Below are positions 7,726 to 13,238 of a DNA stretch of 17,628 nucleotides, piece after piece. The notes under the pieces were generated by a model, which was given only the letters and a program-made list of their open reading frames with translations, was not told the DNA's origin and did not search any database. A program made the position numbers and the translations under genes. The stretch spans positions 1 to 17,628 of the forward strand of contig JAIWOA010000088.1 of assembly GCA_020217115.1 (NCBI GenBank). The letters run 5' to 3'. Position 1 is the first letter of the stretch; each line of letters starts with the position of its first letter. The DNA comes from Calditerrivibrio sp. GTDB lineage: Bacteria; Chrysiogenota; Deferribacteres; Deferribacterales; Calditerrivibrionaceae.

Positions 7726-7816
7726 TATGAGTTATGAGTGGTTAGTGATTATATAATAGCTGTGAAATTTTCCCATTTATCATTCAAAATTTTTAACTTA
7801 ACATTCAAAACTTCTC
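7726..7816. repeat. Facing heptanucleotide repeat arrays after pyk
   Basis: Two short arrays with strict 7-bp period. The left (7726-7746) has three units, TATGAGT twice and then GGTTAGT, which read on the minus strand as ACTCATA and ACTAACC. After 28 nt of unrelated AT-rich sequence, the right array (7775-7816) has six degenerate plus-strand units, ATTCAAA occurring twice. The two arrays are therefore inverted relative to each other. One left unit (ACTAACC) is identical to a unit in the array at 13162-13238. Confidence 0.6.
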
Positions 7817-7857
7817 TTAATATTTTTATTCAAAGATTGCAAAAAAGTTAATTTGTA

Positions 7858-7886
7858 TTGACATTATTTCCTCTATGTAATAATTA
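7858..7886 (+). promoter_or_regulatory. Candidate promoter of the chemoreceptor gene
   Basis: Perfect TTGACA (7858-7863), 17-nt spacer, weak -10 TAATTA (7881-7886). Predicted leader about 25 nt. No sigma-28 (FliA) motif, common for chemotaxis genes, was found upstream. Confidence 0.45.
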
Positions 7887-7916
7887 CAAAAATTATTAAT
7901 GGCAACGGAGGTTGTT

Positions 7917-9545
7917 ATGAAGAGAATGCCAGTTGAGAGGATAGTTTTATTATTTATAATTTTGAATGCAGTTTTTTTTATTTCTCTGGGGCTTTTTGAT
8001 GTGTATCTTGCAGGCTCACTAGTGGATCTGGATAAGGAGATGCTTGCTAAAGTTTCTTCACAGATAAGAAATCTAAATATCGCAGTTGTCTTAATTACTC
8101 CCATACTTTTTGTAATAGGTTATATTGTGGTCTACAAATCTCTTCTCAATAGTATAAACAGTGTCAATAATATCATAAAGAAGATTGCAGATGGTGATCT
8201 TACCTTGAATCTGGAGGATTGTCCTGGAATTCTTGGTTCTCTAACACAAAATATAAATAACCTGATTGTTCGAACTAGGCAGTCCTTTAGAATGACTAAG
8301 AGGAATATGATTGCCATAAAATGTGCATCTGATGAGTTAAAACAATCACAAACTAAAGTAATAAATGAATTAAAAATGGTTGAAGATAATTCCAGTAGCA
8401 TATCTTCTGCAGCTGAAGAGCTTTCTGCTACAAGCAGTCATATTGTTGATAGTTGCAAGAGCTCACTGGATGGGACAGTTGAACTTTCAAAAAATGCAGA
8501 TGTTGGCATGGAGCGTGCAAATGGTTTGAAGACAACTATTAATGAAATAGCTTCTTCAATTAATTCGCTAAACAAAAACATAACCGATTTTATAAAAAGA
8601 TATGAGCAGATTGAAAAGTTTACTGCTACAATAAATGACATAGCTGATCAGACAAACCTTCTGGCATTAAATGCTGCTATAGAAGCTGCAAGAGCTGGAG
8701 AATCTGGAAGAGGCTTTGCAGTAGTAGCTGATGAGGTAAGGAAGCTGTCTATAAAGACTACTGACTCTACCAAAGAGATAAAAGCTGTTATTTCCAGCCT
8801 GAACAATGAGATGAAGATGATTAAGGGTGAGATGTCAGACAGTGTAAGAAAAATTGATTTTGGGGTGGAAATAACTCAGGAGACTATAGAAAACTTTGAA
8901 AATATGAATAGCAATATAAAGGATATTGTTATTCAGCTTGAAAGGATTCTTCGTTCTACTGAGGAGGAAAGTATGGCTGTGAATGACATATCCCAGAGCA
9001 TCACAAATGTATCTAAAAAGCTTGAGGGGCTTGTTCACTCATCTGAAGAGTTTCTAAAAGCATGGGATACCATTTTAAATATATCTCTTGAGGTTGACAG
9101 GGAGATTTCGGCATACAATATAGGAAAGAACGATACCTTAATTAGCTGGAGTAGCAAGATAGAAACAGGTGTTAAAAAATTTGATGAGCAGCATAAGGAG
9201 CTTGTGAGGTTACTTAATAAATTCTATTCTTCTATGAATGATGGTAGCAGTAATAATGTATTGGGGAATATTTTAAAGGAGCTTGCAAACTATACTGTAT
9301 ATCATTTTCAGTCTGAAGAGGATGCCTTCAAAAGATATAATTTTCCTATGAAAGATGAGCATATGAGAAGTCATAAAAATCTTGTGGATCAAGTAGTGAA
9401 AATTATAAAAGATTTTGAGAGTGGCAAAGAGGTTGTAAGTGTAAACCTGTTACAATTTTTAAAAGAATGGGTGATAAACCATATAATCCAGGAAGATAAA
9501 GAATACTCCAAATATTTTAAAAGTATAAATGCAAAGATAGATTGA
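7917..9545 (+). CDS. Methyl-accepting chemotaxis protein with C-terminal bacteriohemerythrin domain
   Basis: A chemoreceptor of 542 residues. Order: TM helix (about 9-29), a very short external loop (about 25 residues), TM helix (54-73), a HAMP-like linker (about 75-125), a coiled-coil signalling domain whose tip is [20 protein letters not shown] (245-264) followed by [15 protein letters not shown], and a hemerythrin domain (about 408-535). All seven di-iron ligands are present with family spacing: His426, His463, Glu467, His482, His486, His522 and Asp527. With no room for a periplasmic sensor, the input is probably O2 or redox sensed by the cytoplasmic di-iron site, as in DcrH of Desulfovibrio; output goes to CheA/CheW. 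ATG 7917 is chosen over 7899 because ACGGAGG (7905-7911) lies 5 nt upstream. Monocistronic. Confidence 0.95.
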   Translation: MKRMPVERIVLLFIILNAVFFISLGLFDVYLAGSLVDLDKEMLAKVSSQIRNLNIAVVLITPILFVIGYIVVYKSLLNSINSVNNIIKKIADGDLTLNLEDCPGILGSLTQNINNLIVRTRQSFRMTKRNMIAIKCASDELKQSQTKVINELKMVEDNSSSISSAAEELSATSSHIVDSCKSSLDGTVELSKNADVGMERANGLKTTINEIASSINSLNKNITDFIKRYEQIEKFTATINDIADQTNLLALNAAIEAARAGESGRGFAVVADEVRKLSIKTTDSTKEIKAVISSLNNEMKMIKGEMSDSVRKIDFGVEITQETIENFENMNSNIKDIVIQLERILRSTEEESMAVNDISQSITNVSKKLEGLVHSSEEFLKAWDTILNISLEVDREISAYNIGKNDTLISWSSKIETGVKKFDEQHKELVRLLNKFYSSMNDGSSNNVLGNILKELANYTVYHFQSEEDAFKRYNFPMKDEHMRSHKNLVDQVVKIIKDFESGKEVVSVNLLQFLKEWVINHIIQEDKEYSKYFKSINAKID

Positions 9546-9560
9546 TCTGTTTGGTTTAAT

Positions 9561-9596
9561 AAAAAAAGATTGGGAGAGTAGGGGTGCTACCCTCCC
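9561..9596 (-). terminator. Rho-independent terminator of the secreted-protein gene
   Basis: The hairpin at 9572-9596 pairs GGGAG with CTCCC and, inside it, GTAG with CTAC, with one A/C mismatch and a 5-base loop. On the minus strand it is followed after 4 nt by seven T (9567-9561). The plus-strand side has no T run, so it mainly ends the minus-strand gene; it also lies 27 nt after the chemoreceptor stop. Confidence 0.75.
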
Positions 9597-9614
9597 GTTG
9601 TGATATCTATCAAA

Positions 9615-10013
9615 CTATTTCTGTATTGGGAAAGGTCCTACTACATTCCCCCATGGATTTACATGGATCTGAAAACTGTTTTTCTTATCTGTAACTGTTG
9701 CATAGTAAGCTGTACCCCTTGGAACCTGAAATTTTTCAATTTTTTCAATGCTAAATCCCTTCAGGTTATTTTTCATAAATTCTTCAATGGCTTTCTTTGC
9801 ATCTGTTTCACTTAAAATGTTTTTCTCAACATTTTGTCCATTAATTCCTCTGCCATAACCAGCTCCATACCCCATCATCATCCCTTTACCACATCCCTGT
9901 CCATATCCCTGTGCAAAACCTGGTTTACCATAACCCTGTCCCATTGGTCCCCATGCAAAAGCTGAACCTGCCATTATTGCTAACGCTGCTGTTGCTACTA
10001 CTAATTTTTTCAT
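9615..10013 (-). CDS. Small secreted Gly/Met/Tyr-rich protein with PepSY-like C-terminus
   Basis: Precursor of 132 residues. MKKLVVATAALAIMAGSAFA is a clear Sec signal peptide, cleaved after residue 20. Residues 21-56 are low-complexity: repeated Gly-Tyr-Gly and Met units (GPMGQGYGK, GYGQGCGKGMMMGYGAGYGRG style) with one Cys. Residues 62-132 look like a small alpha/beta PepSY-type domain (LSETDAKKAIEEFM...TAYYATV...IHVNPWGNVVGP). Gly/Met-rich periplasmic proteins are often metal-binding, but no function is proven. The longer frame to 10145 is rejected: AAGGAGG is 5 nt before ATG 10013 and the upstream codons run through the promoter region. A sigma-54-type promoter lies directly upstream, suggesting activator-controlled expression. 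Confidence 0.85.
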   Translation of the reverse strand: MKKLVVATAALAIMAGSAFAWGPMGQGYGKPGFAQGYGQGCGKGMMMGYGAGYGRGINGQNVEKNILSETDAKKAIEEFMKNNLKGFSIEKIEKFQVPRGTAYYATVTDKKNSFQIHVNPWGNVVGPFPIQK

Positions 10014-10049
10014 ATAAACCTCCTTATGTTGTTTTGTGAAAATATTATG

Positions 10050-10065
10050 AGCATGAACTATGCCA
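10050..10065 (-). promoter_or_regulatory. Sigma-54 (RpoN) promoter of the secreted-protein gene
   Basis: The minus strand reads TGGCATAGTTCATGCT, matching TGGCAYRNNNNYTGCW at every defined position except one (A for Y next to the -12 GC), with the exact GG-to-GC spacing. The predicted start near 10039 gives a leader of about 26 nt. Palindromes centred at about -107 and -163 could bind the required activator. Confidence 0.55.
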
Positions 10066-10074
10066 TTTTTGGCA
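10061..10074. repeat. Dyad TGCCA-N4-TGGCA overlapping the -24 element
   Basis: Perfect 5-bp arms with spacer TTTT. Its right arm sits just upstream of the -24 GG of the sigma-54-like promoter and its left arm is part of it. A 10-bp palindrome ACTATATAGT follows at 10084-10093. Confidence 0.5.
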
Positions 10075-10137
10075 TTTGCTATAACTATATAGTAAACAAT
10101 GATTAAATTTGTGGTGATTATTTCGGTTGTGCAAAGA

Positions 10138-10154
10138 TTTCCCACTATGGGAAA
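10138..10154. promoter_or_regulatory. Palindromic operator candidate TTTCCCA-N3-TGGGAAA
   Basis: Perfect 7-bp arms around CTA. The right arm begins a direct repeat: ATGGGAAAAGTT (10147-10158) recurs with one extra A at 10162-10174. Its position, about 107 bp upstream of the predicted sigma-54 start, suits an enhancer-type activator site. Confidence 0.5.
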
Positions 10155-10195
10155 AGTTATGATGGGAAAAAGTTTGAGTCTTTATATTCTGGTTC

Positions 10196-10208
10196 TGACA
10201 TGATGTCA
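10196..10208. promoter_or_regulatory. Palindromic operator candidate TGACATGATGTCA
   Basis: Perfect 6-bp arms around one central G, between the two divergent genes, about 163 bp upstream of the sigma-54-like start. The cognate regulator is unknown. Confidence 0.45.
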
Positions 10209-10235
10209 TAAAGTTGTAAATTTATTAATTGCGTG

Positions 10236-10258
10236 TAGAGATTTATCTCTATTTTTTT
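10236..10258 (+). terminator. Orphan terminator-like hairpin
   Basis: TAGAGA pairs with TCTCTA across a TTTA loop, immediately followed by seven T. The shape is that of an intrinsic terminator on the plus strand, although the stem is short and AT-rich. No plus-strand gene lies upstream before the convergent chemoreceptor, so it may end an unannotated small RNA or stop antisense transcripts. Confidence 0.4.
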
Positions 10259-10482
10259 GAATAAAAGATGTTTTAATGCTATTCAGGTGTATATTATTTT
10301 ATACAGTGTCAACCTATATGAACAAATTCAAAACAGTCTATATTAATATTTAATAGTCTGAATGTTTAGTTAAAATATATAAATGATGGGAAGTTACCTG
10401 TTTTCATCCACCTTAATTGAATATAGGCTTCATTTGGCATAATAATTGATTGTAATTCTGCTGAGTCAGCAAAGATTTTTTG

Positions 10483-10511
10483 TTGACAAACGGTAAATTT
10501 TGAAATAAAAA
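10483..10511 (+). promoter_or_regulatory. Candidate sigma-70 promoter of porin 1
   Basis: Perfect TTGACA (10483-10488), 17-nt spacer, -10 TAAAAA (10506-10511, weak). It lies 12 bp after a perfect dyad TGCTGA-G-TCAGCA (10459-10471), centred near -53, an activator-like position. The predicted leader is about 86 nt and includes the hairpin at 10531-10562. Confidence 0.45.
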
Positions 10512-10530
10512 TGTTGTATTGTTGGGTTTG

Positions 10531-10562
10531 TACCTAACAGAGATAGCAGTGGCTATTAGGTA
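10531..10562 (+). promoter_or_regulatory. Structured 5' leader hairpin of porin 1
   Basis: Outer stem TACCTA/TAGGTA (10531-10536 with 10557-10562), a 6-nt bulge on the 5' side and inner stem ATAGC/GCTAT closed by loop AGTG. It sits 24 nt before the TAGGAGG ribosome site, separated by an A-rich single-stranded stretch. Such leaders often stabilise abundant porin mRNAs or receive small RNAs; that role is inferred. Confidence 0.55.
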
Positions 10563-10603
10563 AAAAAATAAAAAAACAAAAACTTTTAGGAGGAAAAAAA
10601 GTT

Positions 10604-11668
10604 ATGAAAAAATTGATCGCACTTTTAGCAATGGGTTTAATTTCTGCTTCAGCTTTTGCAGCTCAGTGGGATATGTATGGCCAGGTAAGGTTAAGAGCGT
10701 TCTATGAGTCACTTAGTAAAGATTACACTGGTAACGCTACGGGGGAAACAGACACAGATCTTAGCTTTGGTAACCAGGCTAACTCAAGAATCGGTGCAAA
10801 GGTAAAGGCTGACGATAAGCTTTCTGCAGTGGTTGAACTCGGTTTGGGAAGCAGTGAAAATGGTAATAACGCAGTTACAACCCGTTTGATCTATGCAGAT
10901 TACAACTTTGGTGCATTTAAGCTTAGGATGGGTCAAGACTATGGTCCTACAGCTACATTCTTCGATTTTAATCAGGTATCAAACACTGACAACGATCTTG
11001 TAGGTTTTGGTGCTATTAACTCTAGTAGATATGCACAGTTGAAGCTTATGGCTGGTGGTCTTGAGGTTGCTATATCAAAACCAGGTGTGAATCTTACTGG
11101 TGCTGCTACTTATGATGTTATGCTTCCAAGAATTGAGGCAGCTTATACTCTTGATATGAAGCCAATTAAAGCAAAAATAGCTGGTGGCTATCAGACTTTT
11201 AAAGCTTATCAAAATGCAAATGAAACTGGTGCAGATGGAAACATAAGTGCATACGTTCTTGCTGCCCTTGTAAAGGTTGATATGGGTGCTATCTATGCAA
11301 ATGCTACAGGTTATTTAGGTTCTAACACAGGTACGATGGGGTACCAAGGTTCTGCTTCAGGAATTAATAGCACAGCAGCTGCAAGTTTCAGTGAAGACTC
11401 TTCTGACTACGGTTTTGCTCTTAATGCTGGTTTTAAAGCTTCCGACAGTTTGATACTTGAAGCTGGTTACGGTTATGCCCAGGCTGATAGAGATGACTAC
11501 ACAAAAGCTGATAAAGCTCAATCCTACTATGTAAATGCTACTTACAAAATAGCTAAAAACTTCTTCATCGTACCAGAGATATCAGTAGAAGATAGGATGA
11601 AGAATAAGAACGATACTAAAGAAGGTTCAAAAACTTTCTATGGTGCTAAATTCCAGGCTAACTTCTAA
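10604..11668 (+). CDS. Outer-membrane porin-like beta-barrel 1
   Basis: Precursor of 354 residues. The signal peptide MKKLIALLAMGLISASAFA is cleaved before AQWDMYGQVRLRAFYES, the first beta strand, which follows the general Gram-negative porin pattern. The mature chain alternates polar and aromatic residues in strands and turns (Gly/Asn/Asp-rich) and ends in FYGAKFQANF with the C-terminal Phe used for BAM-dependent insertion. A pore for small solutes or anions is expected; specificity is unknown. TAGGAGG lies 10 nt before ATG. Codon use is regular and the leader is strong, consistent with high expression. It is followed by a strong terminator and, 316 nt later, by a clear paralogue. Confidence 0.85.
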   Translation: MKKLIALLAMGLISASAFAAQWDMYGQVRLRAFYESLSKDYTGNATGETDTDLSFGNQANSRIGAKVKADDKLSAVVELGLGSSENGNNAVTTRLIYADYNFGAFKLRMGQDYGPTATFFDFNQVSNTDNDLVGFGAINSSRYAQLKLMAGGLEVAISKPGVNLTGAATYDVMLPRIEAAYTLDMKPIKAKIAGGYQTFKAYQNANETGADGNISAYVLAALVKVDMGAIYANATGYLGSNTGTMGYQGSASGINSTAAASFSEDSSDYGFALNAGFKASDSLILEAGYGYAQADRDDYTKADKAQSYYVNATYKIAKNFFIVPEISVEDRMKNKNDTKEGSKTFYGAKFQANF

Positions 11669-11692
11669 TAAAATTTAAGATATTGGATACCG

Positions 11693-11723
11693 AAAGGGAG
11701 AGCTTTTGCTCCCCCTTTTTTTT
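11693..11723 (+). terminator. Rho-independent terminator of porin 1
   Basis: Starting 24 nt after the porin stop, a G-rich arm (AAAGGGAGAGC) pairs with GCTCCCCCTTT across a TTTT loop with a small bulge and is followed by a run of eight T (11716-11723). A strong intrinsic terminator that separates the two porin genes. Confidence 0.8.
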
Positions 11724-11916
11724 ATAACTTGTATTTAGTTTTTTTAGATAGTTCAATACAAAATAGCCAGCTACGTTTTTCTCAAGCTTAAAAAAAATAT
11801 CAAGCATATTTTTATTTTTTTCTTTTTTGCTATAAAATATAACATCATGTAACCTCTTTGAGTTTTATCTTTTTTTGTATTATTGTTCTGATCTAATAAA
11901 AAATTGTTAAAAATAA

Positions 11917-11945
11917 TTGAAATATTAGTAAAGCTATGTTAAACT
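11917..11945 (+). promoter_or_regulatory. Candidate promoter of porin 2
   Basis: TTGAAA (11917-11922), 17-nt spacer, TAAACT (11940-11945) with a TG extension (TGTTAAACT). Predicted leader about 33 nt, without the hairpin seen in porin 1. The preceding 190 bp (11724-11916) are AT-rich with no other signal seen. Confidence 0.5.
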
Positions 11946-11984
11946 AACAATCTCGGAGATAAAAAATAAAATATGGAGGAACTG

Positions 11985-13010
11985 ATGAAAAAACTTTTAG
12001 TGCTTTTAGCAATTGGGCTTATTGCAAGCTCATCTTTTGCGTCAACCTATGATTTTTACGGATCTGTGAGGCTTCAATCTTTCTATGAAAGTAAAGACAA
12101 AGATTACTCTGGTATTGGGAAATCTGATACCGATTTAAGTTTTGGGACTCAGGGAAATAGTAGAATAGGTGCAAATGTCAAAACGGGTGATAAGCTCACA
12201 GCAAACTTTGAGCTGGGTCTTGGTACATCTGAAGATGGAAGTAATACTGTAAAAACAAGAGTTTTATATGCTATTTATGATTTTGGTGGCTTTAAAATGA
12301 AAATAGGTCAGGATTATACCCCCTCTGATTTTGAGCCATTTGCACAGGTTGCTGAGAATGATAATGGGCTGGATAGGTTTGGTGGTATTTCAGTTGCCCC
12401 AAGTGGTCAGATCGCTTTCTCTTTTGGAGATTTTGATATTGCCCTCATCTCCAATACTAAGCAGTCAGATAAAGAAAATTTAGATGTAACAATGCCTAAA
12501 ATCGAGGCAGCTTACAATTATAAGTTTGGAAATGTCAGTGGTAAAGCTTTTGCTGGTTACCAGACCTACAAATATGATAACGCTACAAGCGATAAAACTG
12601 TAAATGCCTATGTCGCTGGTCTTGGAGTTACAGCTGCCTTTTCACCTGTCACTCTCAATGCTGTGGGCTGGTTTGGGAGAAATACTGGTGAATATGGCGT
12701 TTCAAAGGGTGGTTCATATGATGTTTTACATGATAAGAACTCATCTGATTTCGGAGTTGCTGCGGAAGTGGGCTTTGAAGCTACAAAAAATCTTATCTTT
12801 AATGTTGGCTATGGTTATCAGAGGACAGATATAGATTCAGCTATGAAAGCTGATGCTCAGCAATCATACTATGCAAATGCAATAATTACAATCGCAAAAG
12901 GTTTTTACATAACCCCTGAGATAAGTGTCCTTGACTATATGAAAAATAGCTCAGGGAACAAAGAGGGTAAAGTTTTCTACTACGGAGCACAGTTTAAAGC
13001 TAATTTCTAA
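11985..13010 (+). CDS. Outer-membrane porin-like beta-barrel 2
   Basis: Paralogue of the preceding porin: 341 residues, signal peptide MKKLLVLLAIGLIASSSFA, mature start STYDFYGSVRLQSFYES, and C-terminal YYGAQFKANF ending in Phe. The two proteins share the blocks SDTDLSFG..GNSRIGA (STDLSFG-like in both), ELGLG.SE...N.V.TR, FK...GQDY.P and GYGY.R.D, so they arose by tandem duplication. Loops differ in length and charge, suggesting different solute preference. ATG 11985 is chosen over 11973 because GGAGG (11975-11979) is 5 nt upstream and the longer form would put four acidic-containing residues before the signal peptide. Own promoter; ends 20 nt before an 8-bp hairpin. Confidence 0.85.
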   Translation: MKKLLVLLAIGLIASSSFASTYDFYGSVRLQSFYESKDKDYSGIGKSDTDLSFGTQGNSRIGANVKTGDKLTANFELGLGTSEDGSNTVKTRVLYAIYDFGGFKMKIGQDYTPSDFEPFAQVAENDNGLDRFGGISVAPSGQIAFSFGDFDIALISNTKQSDKENLDVTMPKIEAAYNYKFGNVSGKAFAGYQTYKYDNATSDKTVNAYVAGLGVTAAFSPVTLNAVGWFGRNTGEYGVSKGGSYDVLHDKNSSDFGVAAEVGFEATKNLIFNVGYGYQRTDIDSAMKADAQQSYYANAIITIAKGFYITPEISVLDYMKNSSGNKEGKVFYYGAQFKANF

Positions 13011-13029
13011 TACGATTTTTTATAAAGCA

Positions 13030-13052
13030 GGTGAGGGTTTATACCCCTCACC
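13030..13052. terminator. Hairpin after porin 2
   Basis: GGTGAGGG pairs perfectly with CCCTCACC (8 bp, 7-base loop). There is no T run on the plus side, so termination may be weak or Rho-assisted; it could also act as a 3' mRNA-stabilising stem. Confidence 0.5.
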
Positions 13053-13053
13053 A

Positions 13054-13157
13054 CTGTCATTGCGAGGCTACATTTATTTTATTGCAAGGGACAAAGCCCT
13101 TTGGCAGTCTTATGTTTCTTTGCTGTCATTGTAAGGGACAAAGCCCTGTGGCAGTCC
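13054..13157. repeat. Dispersed GTCATTGCGAGG-type palindromic repeats (about two and a half copies)
   Basis: CTGTCATTGCGAGG at 13054-13067 is followed by a 13-nt AT-rich insertion and a 30-nt unit (13081-13110) containing GGGACAAAGCCCT and ending GGCAGTCT. A second copy at 13123-13157 starts CTGTCATTGTAAGG and differs from the first 30-nt unit at only three positions. The units are imperfect palindromes. Similar GTCATTGCGAGG...GGCAATCT repeats are, from memory, widespread intergenic repeats in several bacterial phyla. Confidence 0.65.
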
Positions 13158-13161
13158 AACA

Positions 13162-13238
13162 ACTCAAAACTCAACACTCAAAACTCAAAACTACCCACCA
13201 ACCACTATCAACTAACCACCATCCACTATCCACCACTC
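13162..13238. repeat. Heptanucleotide tandem array (11 units)
   Basis: Eleven consecutive 7-bp units, all starting AC, with consensus AC[TC]MHMH: four near-identical copies of ACTCAAA and then C-rich variants such as ACTAACC and ACTATCC. The phase is kept through the whole 77 bp. The last unit contains the final bases of the stop codon of the minus-strand ATPase/nuclease gene. The same repeat type occurs after pyk at 7726-7816. Confidence 0.7.

Larger units (their letters stand above)
10014..10603. other. 590-bp divergent intergenic region rich in inverted repeats
   Basis: Without a convincing ORF. From left to right it holds the ribosome site and sigma-54-like promoter of the minus-strand gene (10050-10065), dyads at 10061-10074, 10084-10093, 10138-10154 and 10196-10208, an orphan terminator-like hairpin (10236-10258), a dyad TGTATA-N6-TATACA (10288-10305), a plain AT-rich stretch (10306-10430), a sigma-54-like motif facing the porin (10435-10450), a dyad (10459-10471), a TTGACA promoter (10483) and a leader hairpin (10531-10562). 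Confidence 0.8.

Noticed and set aside
7857..7900. Sigma-28 flagellar-type promoter before the chemoreceptor
   Set aside because: No GCCGATAA-like -10 element was found; TTGACA is present instead.
10014..10145. N-terminal extension of the secreted Gly/Met-rich protein
   Set aside because: The extension covers the ribosome site and promoter elements, and a perfect signal peptide begins at 10013.
13162..13238. CRISPR-like repeat array
   Set aside because: The units are 7 bp, contiguous and without spacers; no cas gene is nearby.
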